Source: CAYSPT01 sp964432985 (GTDB lineage: Bacteria; Muiribacteriota; CAYSPT01). Taken from it: 23,427 nucleotides of DNA. The stretch covers positions 1-23,427 of the forward strand of contig CAYSPT010000076.1 of assembly GCA_964432985.1 (NCBI GenBank). Direction: 5' to 3'. A program made the translations under genes and the position numbers. The notes under the pieces were generated by a model. The model worked only from the letters and a program-made list of their open reading frames with translations. It had not been told where the DNA came from and ran no database searches. Positions 15,378 through 23,410 of this stretch are shown here, in pieces. Positions within the stretch are counted from its first letter, which is position 1. Each line of letters begins with the position of its first letter.

Positions 15378-16099
15378 TGTAAGGAATTCATGGAATCGTT
15401 AAGTAAAGAGGGAACTGTATTCCCCCGGCGGTTGTTTGATTTTTTGAGGAAGAAATCATCACCCATACCGAGAAGATACGATAGCCGGGATGCCATTTTT
15501 TCATTGTGTGTTTGACCTGTAATGAATGATCCGAGAACCTGCAAATATGCTTCAATTGAGAGTGTGAAGTATCTGGTAGGCCAGGTCAAATCCAGTCTCA
15601 TGCGAGCCGCCTCGGAAAGAGTTTCCCGCCCAAACACCAGACGCCATTTTTTCTTATAAGAATTATCAACGGTCAACCGACTAAAATGCCGCTGCAGCAT
15701 GCATGCTGTCAGGTCATTAACGCTTAAGACCAGAACATGTATAAGGAATGGAAAGGGAATTCTTAGCCGCATGTATGTGCGCCAAAATCTGCTCAGGAAA
15801 TCAAACTCTTTTGAAAAATCCACATCCTGGGTTACGATCATCAGGTCAATGTCACTGTATCCGGGTCTAAGGGCGTCATTGGCCATGCTCCCGGTTAGAT
15901 AAATTGAGATCACCTCAGGGTATCTGCCAAAGGCTTTAAGAATAACGTAAAGGGATAGTTCATATAATATCTCATAAAATCTGCGAAGAATTGGTATTTT
16001 ATATGTTCTAATCACAAAACCACTTACGAGTTTAACCATAAGAGCATGTAGACGAAACCCGGCCCCACTTTGCCTGGAAAATTTTTTCTTTAAACTCAT
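15332..16099 (-). CDS. Nucleotidyltransferase-fold protein (AT-rich copy)
   Basis: The protein is 255 residues from ATG 16099; an open reading to 16243 only adds low-complexity residues from a repeat. The pol-beta-like motif is intact: GS at 70-71 (YLTGSMANDALRPG) and Asp83/Asp85 in SDIDLMIV. Members transfer nucleotides to sugars, antibiotics, proteins or RNA; the acceptor is unknown. The N-terminal layout and the VSIYL...PGxSDxDL core match the divergent gene at 16229, so the two are distant paralogues. The last 15 residues overlap the GT9 fragment in another frame, so the native C-terminus may be lost. There is a good promoter at 16136-16164. Confidence 0.65.
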   Translation of the reverse strand: MSLKKKFSRQSGAGFRLHALMVKLVSGFVIRTYKIPILRRFYEILYELSLYVILKAFGRYPEVISIYLTGSMANDALRPGYSDIDLMIVTQDVDFSKEFDFLSRFWRTYMRLRIPFPFLIHVLVLSVNDLTACMLQRHFSRLTVDNSYKKKWRLVFGRETLSEAARMRLDLTWPTRYFTLSIEAYLQVLGSFITGQTHNEKMASRLSYLLGMGDDFFLKKSNNRRGNTVPSLLNDSMNSLQCMAWIPASHLLLSR

Positions 16100-16135
16100 A
16101 GTAAATCCATTACCAATAAATTTTCTTAGAGACAA

Positions 16136-16164
16136 ATAATACCGTGTTAGATCTTGAGTCGCAA
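16136..16164 (-). promoter_or_regulatory. Sigma-70-type promoter of the AT-rich nucleotidyltransferase
   Basis: On the minus strand there is TTGCGA (16159-16164), a 17-bp spacer and TATTAT (16136-16141), about 37 bp before ATG 16099. The position supports that start rather than the longer open frame. Confidence 0.6.
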
Positions 16165-16190
16165 CGCAGGGTAAGGATCCCAATGTGTGT

Positions 16191-16226
16191 GTATTCAGGA
16201 ATGTATGCGTATCCAGGAGTGTATGC
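16191..16226. repeat. Two 18-bp tandem repeats at the start of the plus-strand gene
   Basis: Units at 16191-16208 and 16209-16226 differ at 2 of 18 positions. Each contains an AGGA-like ribosome-site core and an ATG, so the repeat duplicates a potential translation start. Confidence 0.7.
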
Positions 16227-16228
16227 GT

Positions 16229-17884
16229 ATGCCGATTTGCCAACCGCCTGCCATATCAAGTAACCTTGCTCAACGAACTATCATGCCTATATTTCCCGCG
16301 AAAGCCAAGAGAAAGATCGTCAAAGCCTGCCAGCGCTACCTGGTGGAGAGCAATCGCCTGGTACCGCTCTACTATGTGAACCGAGCGGCGTACGGAGTGA
16401 TGGAGCGCATTATCTGCAACCGGCTCAGCCGGGTTCAGGGAGTAGTCTCAATCTATCTCAGCCATGGTTTGGCCGTAGGTGAATTGTACCCCGGCTTGAG
16501 TGATTTCGATCTTGTCGTGATATTTGACGAATCGAAAATTCCCGGCTTTTATCAGGAGCTCCGCCAACGGTGGCGCAAGCTTGTGCAGCTATTCCCGGTC
16601 AGCGATATCTCCCTGTTTACGATTGAAGAGTTCGATCAGTGGCAGGAAACGGGCGGGGTGTGGTGGGACCCTCGCGAGGAGCTGGCCCACTGGCGGCTTA
16701 TCCATGGTGAGGAACTTCGCCATAGTGCCTGGGATACCACCGGCGAGCAGGGGGCATTGGACCGCCTCCGGTATTCTTTGGGGCATTTTCAGAACCTGAT
16801 TCAGGTGGCAATAAAGGAGGAAAGAGTTACTCCCTGGTTTGCCATCGTAGCCCGCCGACAACTTTATAAATCTTTTTGCGGCTCGGTGCTGCCGCTGGAT
16901 CCTCAGTATCTGACGATCCGGAAACAACGGAACCGTCTCTCGGCCTGGATCGAAGACCATGGTGCTCCGGGGCCGGTGAAGGACCTGGTGAAGATGTATG
17001 AAGACCGTTTTTATTCCGGCATCGTAAGCACCCTGCGGTACTCGGCGGCGGCCCTGGCCCTCACCAATCTGGACAAAACCTGGAGTAAACAAACCAGCCG
17101 CTCACGCGCCTCGTTTCCGCCGAAGGAGTTCTCCGGGCCCGGCCTGCCCAGCGCCACAATTGCCGACGTGGAGAAACGAGCTTCCGCCTTGGCAGACAAC
17201 CTGGTCAAGATACAGGGAGAAGCTTTGGAGAGTATCATGCTCTCATCTACCGGATCGGCGCGAGGATACGCGCTGTTCGTGATCATCAAGGACGGTCTGT
17301 CTCCGGAACAGGTGAAGCAGTTCCTGGTGGATATACGGGCCATATTTCGAGTATTTGATGATCCCTGGTTCAACGAACATTTTCCCGAAGGAATTCCATT
17401 TATTTGTTCCCGGCGCACCTTCCGGGGACGGCTGCAGATCACCGGTGCGGTGCTGAACTACTTCCATGCCCACCGGCGCGTCCTGTATGGGAGTGATCTT
17501 TATTCACGGTTCCTGGAAACGCAGCCGGATATGGATGCCAATTCCTCGCGTGAAGAAGAACTGGTACAGGAACGGCTGATGCTCTCGCTGTATCTCCACC
17601 AGGCATATCTGGGCAGGCTGAAACCGGCGCTCTATGATCTGGTGACCTGTTATATGCCCCGGTTGGTCCTGCAGCAGCGCAGGGGATTATCGCCGGCCAC
17701 GGCGGAGGAAGCTGTTTTTCATTATGCCGAGCTCGAACCGGGTGAAAAGAGTTCCATTCCCAAAAGCGTTATGGATAAATACGGCGGAATGGATGTTGAC
17801 GAGCTCAACCGCAGTATGAGCGACGGTGTGTTTGACGAGCTGTGGCCTTTTTTATGGAAGGAAGTCCGGAGACTGGCGCCATGA
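16229..17884 (+). CDS. Large nucleotidyltransferase-like protein
   Basis: The protein is 551 residues from ATG 16229; AGGAG at 16215-16219 is 9 nt upstream. A start at 16283 (MPIFPAK) is possible but has no ribosome site. Residues about 70-100 match a pol-beta nucleotidyltransferase core: SIYLSHGLAVGELYPGLSDFDLVVIF. The two aspartates (92 and 94) are kept but the Gly-Ser motif has become His-Gly, so catalysis may be altered or lost. The remaining 450 residues are mainly helical with no domain I recognise. It is divergent from a related AT-rich gene and 37 bp upstream of the long GT4 gene on the same strand, suggesting a glycan-related role. Confidence 0.6.
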   Translation: MPICQPPAISSNLAQRTIMPIFPAKAKRKIVKACQRYLVESNRLVPLYYVNRAAYGVMERIICNRLSRVQGVVSIYLSHGLAVGELYPGLSDFDLVVIFDESKIPGFYQELRQRWRKLVQLFPVSDISLFTIEEFDQWQETGGVWWDPREELAHWRLIHGEELRHSAWDTTGEQGALDRLRYSLGHFQNLIQVAIKEERVTPWFAIVARRQLYKSFCGSVLPLDPQYLTIRKQRNRLSAWIEDHGAPGPVKDLVKMYEDRFYSGIVSTLRYSAAALALTNLDKTWSKQTSRSRASFPPKEFSGPGLPSATIADVEKRASALADNLVKIQGEALESIMLSSTGSARGYALFVIIKDGLSPEQVKQFLVDIRAIFRVFDDPWFNEHFPEGIPFICSRRTFRGRLQITGAVLNYFHAHRRVLYGSDLYSRFLETQPDMDANSSREEELVQERLMLSLYLHQAYLGRLKPALYDLVTCYMPRLVLQQRRGLSPATAEEAVFHYAELEPGEKSSIPKSVMDKYGGMDVDELNRSMSDGVFDELWPFLWKEVRRLAP

Positions 17885-17921
17885 GAACGAGCCGGTCGAG
17901 AGCCGATACGGGAGCAACCGC

Positions 17922-20093
17922 ATGACCACATTCATCGATTTCCGATACACCGGATTACTGGCCTCCGCCATGTTCACGGAGCACGACAAGGAGGAATCTA
18001 CGATCACCGTTACGCCGGGCAAGGACAACTACCTGGCAGTTGAATTTGCATCCACCCCATGTCCCAGGGATTTGTTGGCGGTGACCAGCGAGAATGGAAA
18101 ACGCCAGGTCGTGGTGCGCTTGAGGCCGGACGGCGCGCTGTGCCTGGAGGACCGGACCGGGAAAATCCTGCTGCGCACACCACCAAAAGTGGTGCGCACA
18201 CCACCGCAGGTGGTGACACCACCGAAGATGGTGCCACCGTCCGCGGTGGCCCGGGGCCCTGACCGGCAGATACTTGGAATCCGGTTGGGAGACACATATT
18301 CAGGATTCAAGCTGGATGGGACTGTCTACGAAAACCAGGTCTCTGCGTTTTCCAAAGATACTTCCGAACTTCCTGTACACTTCGATGATGAATCAGCAGT
18401 CAGGGTGATGGGGCGTGTTACCGGCCCGGCGGAGCGCTGGGCGAAACTTATGTATCATCGCGGGGAGCCCCGGGGATTACGGGTGGAAGTGGTCACGGAC
18501 TGGCATCATCTATGTACCGGTATTCCGTTCTATGGAACCATGACCGCGGAGACATTCATCGAGCATGGCGATTTCCGCCTGCAGCTACGCTCCTACGCCT
18601 ACAGCCGTGATGACGCCCGGAAAACGGACTTCGTAAGGATGTTCGGTTCGGAGGAGTCGAGCGATGTTTCGGTGCACATCATGCCCGCTCTGTATACCGG
18701 CGGCCAGGTGGCCAGACGGATTCCGAGAATAGGATACTTCGTGACTGAAACGATGAATCCTCATCCACATCTGGTCAACTGCGGCAACAGGATGGACTCT
18801 CTGTGCGTACCCAGCAGCTTTGCCCGTGATGCTTTCAAAAAAAATGGCGTTTTCCGCCCCATGCGGATCATTCCGCACGGCGTGGACCTCGAATATTACC
18901 GGCCGGTTACACACAAGCAGCCCCTTCCCGGCGGCCGGGGATTCAATTTTCTGGCCACCGCCACCCACCTGGAACGAAAGAACATGAAACACGTGGTCAG
19001 GGCCTTCCTGGAGGAGTTCCGCGAGCACGAGGACGTGGCCCTCTATTTACTGCTGCGGCCGGAGTACCACGCCACTCAAAACAACGTGGCCCTGGAATTC
19101 ACGGAGTGGGAACGGCTCTACGCTCGCCGCAGCGCGCCAATACTCCTCTGGACCGGTTACACGACCCGGGAACGACTTCGTTATTTGTACGCCAACGCCA
19201 ACGCCTATGTCATGCCCAGCAATGAAGGTTTCGGCCTGACGCTCCTGGAAGCCATGGCCTGCGGGACGCCGGTGATCGGGTTGGACCACGGGGGAGTGCT
19301 GGATTTTCTCAATCCCGCTACCGGCTACCTGGTGCCCACGGGCAGGTCCTTCATTGCCAGGGACGTGGATTCCATGCCTTATATAGGCGACCGCTTCTTC
19401 GAGCCTGACGTGCGGCGGCTCCGTGCAATCATGCGGCACGTGTTCGAGAACGAGAGCGAGGCACGGGAGCGGGCCCGGCTAGCCAGGAAGAATTGCGAAG
19501 AACATTTTAACTGGGAAAAATCGGCCGAAGAGTTTGCCCGTCTCATCGAAGAAACGGCCGCGGCTGCCGGAGAATCTCCCCGGGAGAACACCATGAAGCC
19601 CGTTTCTTCTGAAGCGCCGCCCGCCGTCTCCTGGGTACTGTGTATTCTGGATGCAACACCGGTGAGGAAAACACTTCGTTATTTGAAGATTAAGAATAAA
19701 AGGGCCAGCATACTCTGCCTGTTCACCCGTTACTCCCGGGTGAGCGATATCCTCCGGGCAAGAAAACACGGGTACCTGTTCTACCGCTGGGACGGCAGCC
19801 GGAACAACTGCGAGGTGATCGCCACCAGCCTATTGGGCACGGGATGGAAGGGAATCCTCTATCCGGGTGAGCGAATCGATGGCGATGAAGAGCAACTGAC
19901 TTCGTTTCTCGCCTCGCAACCGGATTCGGTAACCCGCGTATCGGTACCGTGCAGCGGCGGCCGGGAGGAGCAGCGTTTTTTCCGCACCGCTTCGCCGGAC
20001 GCCGCCCCATCTGATGTCGTCCCGCGGGACACTGCTCCACAGACCACCACCCCGCGGGAAGTCAGGTACGCCGCGATCAGTATTCATCGGTAG
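17922..20093 (+). CDS. Multidomain GT4-family glycosyltransferase
   Basis: The protein is 723 residues from ATG 17922, preceded by GGGAG. Residues 1-170 are an unrecognised beta-rich domain, interrupted at about 85-110 by a PPxVV repeat. From about 170 to 560 is a GT-B enzyme: a probable N-lobe (EVVTDWHHLCTGIPFYGT), FVTETM, VPSSFARDAF, IPHGVD, and the GT4 EX7E motif MPSNEGFGLTLLEAMACGTPVIG at about 430-450. It uses a nucleotide-sugar donor to extend a glycan, probably in the cytosol. About 595-690 (WVLCILDA...GILYPGERIDGDEEQL) faintly resembles a GT2 fold without a proper DxD, perhaps a relic. The tail is a Pro/Thr-rich repeat. It is in an operon with the nucleotidyltransferase-like gene. Confidence 0.8.
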   Translation: MTTFIDFRYTGLLASAMFTEHDKEESTITVTPGKDNYLAVEFASTPCPRDLLAVTSENGKRQVVVRLRPDGALCLEDRTGKILLRTPPKVVRTPPQVVTPPKMVPPSAVARGPDRQILGIRLGDTYSGFKLDGTVYENQVSAFSKDTSELPVHFDDESAVRVMGRVTGPAERWAKLMYHRGEPRGLRVEVVTDWHHLCTGIPFYGTMTAETFIEHGDFRLQLRSYAYSRDDARKTDFVRMFGSEESSDVSVHIMPALYTGGQVARRIPRIGYFVTETMNPHPHLVNCGNRMDSLCVPSSFARDAFKKNGVFRPMRIIPHGVDLEYYRPVTHKQPLPGGRGFNFLATATHLERKNMKHVVRAFLEEFREHEDVALYLLLRPEYHATQNNVALEFTEWERLYARRSAPILLWTGYTTRERLRYLYANANAYVMPSNEGFGLTLLEAMACGTPVIGLDHGGVLDFLNPATGYLVPTGRSFIARDVDSMPYIGDRFFEPDVRRLRAIMRHVFENESEARERARLARKNCEEHFNWEKSAEEFARLIEETAAAAGESPRENTMKPVSSEAPPAVSWVLCILDATPVRKTLRYLKIKNKRASILCLFTRYSRVSDILRARKHGYLFYRWDGSRNNCEVIATSLLGTGWKGILYPGERIDGDEEQLTSFLASQPDSVTRVSVPCSGGREEQRFFRTASPDAAPSDVVPRDTAPQTTTPREVRYAAISIHR
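18178..18250 (+). repeat. Array of four small hairpins coding a PPxVV repeat
   Basis: CACCAC/GTGGTG inverted repeats with 5-nt loops occur at 18178-18194 and 18199-18215, then an imperfect one at 18217-18233 and CCACCG/CGGTGG at 18234-18249. Spacing is 17-21 bp. The coding result is PPKVV, PPQVV, PPKMV, PPSAV. Each unit can fold alone in DNA or RNA. Confidence 0.75.
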
Positions 20094-20106
20094 GTGTCCC
20101 GGTTCT

Positions 20107-21102
20107 TCAACAGCCTTCATTTGAGCAGTTGTCGCAAACAACACTCGATTTGCCGGGGAACTCTTTTTTGGTGAATAAGCTTCGTGCGGAAAGGAAATGT
20201 TTATTATTCCAGATCGTTTCCAAATCGTCCTTTAACAGGTTGCCAAAATCCACCTTGCAGTCATCAATTCCACAACATGGTACTATTCTTCCGTCCGGAT
20301 TAACAACCAGGTGAAAGTAGAGATATTCGCAGGGATTCTCGGTGTAAAAAGTGTAATTTTTGACATCCTTTTTCGCTTCATCGGTTATCCATTCATCAAC
20401 CAGGTTAGTATCTATTTTCTCACCCTTATGGAAAATGGTCGTGTTTAGCTGGAATTTTGGAAACGCTATATCCACTCCCAGTTCCCCGGCCAAACGCCTG
20501 GCTTCGGGAACAGAGCTCTCATTCTTCTTGTTTACCAGGTACTGCCAGATAATAACCGGAGACTCGGATTTGAACTCTTTTTTCACCGCCAATAATTTTT
20601 TCAGATTGGACAGGACTGTGTCGAAATCCCCGTTTTTCCTGTACGCTTCATACGAGCGCTGGTCCGCACCGTCAATGGACAGGGTCAGCCTGTCGACCTG
20701 TGATTTTACGATGGATTCCAGCATTTCGTCACTTACCACATTAAAATTGGTGCTTAAGAGAACTCCCATGTTGTTCTTCCTGGTGTATTCAACCATCCTG
20801 AACAGGTCCCTGTTGAGAAGCGGGTCTCCCCAGTTATACAGGTAGACCCAGTACGCGTATTTTTTGACCTTGTCGAACATTTTTTTGTAGTTCTCAAAGC
20901 TCATGAACTGCCCTGTTCGGTTCTGGGAATTGCTGCCCGTCGCACAGAGAGGACAGCGTAAATTGCAGATGTCGCCGATATCGATGATGTATAAGTAGGG
21001 GAAGCTTCTGAGCTTTATCCTCTTTTGCCGGCGTTCCATATGGACGATGAGCTTATTGAAGAATTTAGTCACCGTCCGGTACCGTCCACCGTTAATCTTC
21101 AT
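20107..21102 (-). CDS. Radical SAM/SPASM-domain enzyme
   Basis: The protein is 331 residues from ATG 21102; ATGs at 21132 and 21138 overlap the upstream gene and would add 10-12 residues. The CX3CX2C cluster motif CNLRCPLC (about 46-53) holds the SAM-binding 4Fe-4S cluster. A radical SAM barrel follows, with WGDPLLN and LSTNFN-type strands. The C-terminus is SPASM-like: CEYLYFHLVVNPDGRIVPCCG, a further Cys, and terminal CDNCSNEGC ending on Cys. SPASM enzymes modify peptides or proteins, or form sugar/aminosugar products. The substrate is not evident, and no precursor peptide or PqqD-like carrier was seen next to it. It lies 19 bp after the HPr-kinase-like stop, so it is in the same operon, and is convergent with the GT4 gene. 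Confidence 0.85.
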   Translation of the reverse strand: MKINGGRYRTVTKFFNKLIVHMERRQKRIKLRSFPYLYIIDIGDICNLRCPLCATGSNSQNRTGQFMSFENYKKMFDKVKKYAYWVYLYNWGDPLLNRDLFRMVEYTRKNNMGVLLSTNFNVVSDEMLESIVKSQVDRLTLSIDGADQRSYEAYRKNGDFDTVLSNLKKLLAVKKEFKSESPVIIWQYLVNKKNESSVPEARRLAGELGVDIAFPKFQLNTTIFHKGEKIDTNLVDEWITDEAKKDVKNYTFYTENPCEYLYFHLVVNPDGRIVPCCGIDDCKVDFGNLLKDDLETIWNNKHFLSARSLFTKKEFPGKSSVVCDNCSNEGC

Positions 21103-21121
21103 GTCCCGGATGCCTTTCTGT

Positions 21122-22147
21122 CTAGTCAACATTCCCATCAGCGTCCGTCTTCCGGGCCAGGAAATCGATCAGCATACGGGTGTTCTTCTCCCGGTCATGC
21201 CCGAGGATGATTTCGTAAACCTCGGAGCCCCGCAGCAGCTTCAATACCGCTTTCGAGCGCTTGAATATAGTTTTCATTACTCTGATCATGTCCCGAATTC
21301 TAAAGCGAAGCAGGAACTCCAGGTATTGCGGTACATTCATGCCGATAACTCCTTCGGCCACCAGGAGCCGAAGAATGCCAAATTTTGAAAACCGCCGGAT
21401 TTCGCAGCGGTCCGACGAGATTCGTTCTCCCTTGAAGATGTACCGCACCCGGCACGGAAAAGTTGCGAGGTGGTCCTTGAAATACTCTATATCGATAAGA
21501 TATTTCGGAGCGCTCAGGGTACGCTCGAAATACCGGACATATTCTTGCGGGATATCGATGGTGTTGTGGGCGCATACGCCAAGCCGTAGTGGAAACGGGT
21601 GAAGTTGGCCGTGTCTGTCGGCCAGCGGCGTGTCTTCCGAGATAAGCCGCGCCCGGGATTCATTCATCAAATGCAGAGCCAGTGTTGTTTTTCCCGCTCC
21701 GCTTGGCATGAGACACAATACACCCTGCCCGCAGAAGCTGAATCCCAGCCCGTGGACACGGTGCAATCCCCTGCCATCAAGCTGCTCGCCCACCAGCGAG
21801 TGAATGATCATGTAGCACAGCTCGTGCATGAACGTCCCGTCTTCAGCGTGGATAACAACCCGGTTTTCACGACGTAAATGAGCGCACCGGGCCCGGCCGC
21901 TGTAATCCATATAACGAACCTGGCCCACATCAAAACACACGCAGTTGTACTTGTAGATGGATGCGATCTGCTCGGGAATAGGCAGATCACCCGCCGGCGC
22001 GTGACGGACTTCGATTGCAATGTTTGCCGGTCCTGAACAGCCGGTGACCGAAAAGTAGGAAAAATCACGCCTGATATCATCGATCAAAGCAGCTTTGTCA
22101 GACTCGACTGCAACCGTGACACCGTAAAAATCGAAATGTATTTTCAT
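21122..22147 (-). CDS. HPr-kinase-like P-loop protein (ScmC/HprK-related)
   Basis: The protein is 341 residues from ATG 22147 (MKIHFDFYGV). A 379-residue reading from 22261 overlaps the previous gene by 104 bp and is less likely. Residues about 150-250 hold a Walker A loop PSGAGKTTLA preceded by HGLGFSFCGQGVLCLM and followed by LISEDTPL, the HPr-kinase-related fold also seen in ScmC of SynChlorMet cassettes. No HPr substrate gene is here. Such proteins often sit next to radical SAM enzymes, as here, and may phosphorylate or otherwise act on a peptide partner. The start follows the stop of the GT4 gene by 10 nt with no ribosome site, so translational coupling is likely. Confidence 0.7.
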   Translation of the reverse strand: MKIHFDFYGVTVAVESDKAALIDDIRRDFSYFSVTGCSGPANIAIEVRHAPAGDLPIPEQIASIYKYNCVCFDVGQVRYMDYSGRARCAHLRRENRVVIHAEDGTFMHELCYMIIHSLVGEQLDGRGLHRVHGLGFSFCGQGVLCLMPSGAGKTTLALHLMNESRARLISEDTPLADRHGQLHPFPLRLGVCAHNTIDIPQEYVRYFERTLSAPKYLIDIEYFKDHLATFPCRVRYIFKGERISSDRCEIRRFSKFGILRLLVAEGVIGMNVPQYLEFLLRFRIRDMIRVMKTIFKRSKAVLKLLRGSEVYEIILGHDREKNTRMLIDFLARKTDADGNVD

Positions 22148-22157
22148 CGGATTGTTT

Positions 22158-23330
22158 TTAAGAGCACACATTCTGATAGACGTCTTCCATCCTGCCGGCA
22201 ACCACCGGCCAATCCAGATATGACCGAATGTAGTTACGCCCGTTTTCGACATACCGGTCACTCATCTCACGATCATCCAGCAGGCGTTGCAGTTTTTCTT
22301 TCAAATCATGCGAACTGCCAGCCTTGAAGACCATTCCCCCCCGGGCCTCGGCAACGAGCTCACCGCACCCGGAATCATCCGCCACCACCACCGGCGTACC
22401 GCACATGAGAGCCTCGAATGCCACCAGCCCGAATATTTCGTGTACGCCAGGATAAGCCACCACGGCGCTGTCGACATACGCCTCGTTACGTTCGGCATCA
22501 TCAAGATATCCGGTAAAAACCACCCGGTCTTTTTGGTTGGTGGCCTTCACGATCCGCCGGGCTTCAGCCATAAATCCCATGTCATTGCCGGCGATGACCA
22601 GCACAACATCATCATTCCGCAGGTGAGCGTACGCCTCGATTAATGTATCAATCCCCTTGCGCGGAGAGATCCGGCCGACGTAGAGAATAATACGCTTTCC
22701 CGTTATGCCCAACCGGCGTTTGAAACGGCCTTCAGGCGGGAGAGAAACGAACCCCTTCGTGTCAATTCCGTTGGGGACCACCACAATCTTGTCCTCGTGG
22801 ATACCGGCCTGACGGTACTCCTGGATTTCCGACCGGGTGGTGGCGACATATCTCCGGACATTGCGTAGCACCTTGTTGCCCAGCAGCAGATCGAAAATCC
22901 GTTTTTGCCAGATCCTGCGTTCTAGCCGCAAGGTCGAGCCTTGCGCAGAAAACACGCACGGCACTCCTTTTCGCCGGGTGCTCATCAGAGCGATATTGTT
23001 CAAGACATGACGATGGGACCATAAATGGACGACATCATACCGGTGGATCGTTTCCCGGACATGCCGCATCATTCCTGTGGGCAATGGAAAGAGGAAATGA
23101 TAGGCCAGCCAGTTGCTGAAGTTTTTGAAATAATGTGCCGTTATGCCGTCAACAGTACGGCAATTGCCATCACAACGGTATCGTGACTTCGCGTCCAGGC
23201 AGTCAGAGGTGTAGACAGTAATCTCATGTCCGCGCTGCTTGAGAGACACGGACAATTCATGCACGATCCGGGGGATCCCCCCGTACTGGTAGGCCGGATA
23301 ATAAAAGGGAGTAACATGTAAGATGCGCAT
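22158..23330 (-). CDS. GT4-family glycosyltransferase
   Basis: The protein is 390 residues, a normal GT4 length. The N-lobe starts MRILHVTPFYYPAYQYGGIPR, with the GGIPR acceptor loop. The C-lobe has VPNGID, LYVGRISPRKGIDTLI, and the EX7E motif HEIFGLVAFEALMCGTPVVVAD. It uses a nucleotide-sugar donor, in the cytosol or at the inner membrane, to build a surface polysaccharide or glycoconjugate. It is the first gene of a three-gene leftward cassette with the HPr-kinase-like and radical SAM genes. Confidence 0.88.
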   Translation of the reverse strand: MRILHVTPFYYPAYQYGGIPRIVHELSVSLKQRGHEITVYTSDCLDAKSRYRCDGNCRTVDGITAHYFKNFSNWLAYHFLFPLPTGMMRHVRETIHRYDVVHLWSHRHVLNNIALMSTRRKGVPCVFSAQGSTLRLERRIWQKRIFDLLLGNKVLRNVRRYVATTRSEIQEYRQAGIHEDKIVVVPNGIDTKGFVSLPPEGRFKRRLGITGKRIILYVGRISPRKGIDTLIEAYAHLRNDDVVLVIAGNDMGFMAEARRIVKATNQKDRVVFTGYLDDAERNEAYVDSAVVAYPGVHEIFGLVAFEALMCGTPVVVADDSGCGELVAEARGGMVFKAGSSHDLKEKLQRLLDDREMSDRYVENGRNYIRSYLDWPVVAGRMEDVYQNVCS

Positions 23331-23380
23331 ATGGCTGCCTGTATAGATCCATTTATTTCAAAGAATAATCCGAGTTTTTC

Positions 23381-23410
23381 ATGATACCCATTCACCGGGA
23401 TTGAATGCAA
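23381..23410 (-). promoter_or_regulatory. Possible sigma-70 promoter for the GT4-HprK-radical SAM cassette
   Basis: On the minus strand there is TTGCAT (23405-23410), an 18-bp spacer and TATCAT (23381-23386), about 50 bp before ATG 23330. An upstream gene beyond the window could also feed this operon. Confidence 0.35.

Larger units (their letters stand above)
11780..16180. other. AT-rich block, probably acquired
   Basis: By eye the base composition falls sharply from the methyltransferase gene to the AT-rich nucleotidyltransferase, while both flanks are GC-rich. The small secreted-protein gene inside it (about 14213-14632) is richer in GC, so the block is mosaic. It includes a truncated GT9 gene. 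No integrase, tRNA or terminal repeat was seen at its ends. Confidence 0.5.

Noticed and set aside
16100..16243. Longer N-terminus of the AT-rich nucleotidyltransferase
   Set aside because: The extra residues are a low-complexity THT repeat from the 18-bp repeat and lie upstream of the good promoter for ATG 16099.
18178..18250. CRISPR array
   Set aside because: Units are 17-21 bp, in frame within a gene, and have no unique spacers.
20021..20058. Two CCCGCGGG palindromes at the end of the GT4 gene
   Set aside because: They lie in GC-rich coding sequence for a Pro/Arg-containing tail and have no clear role.
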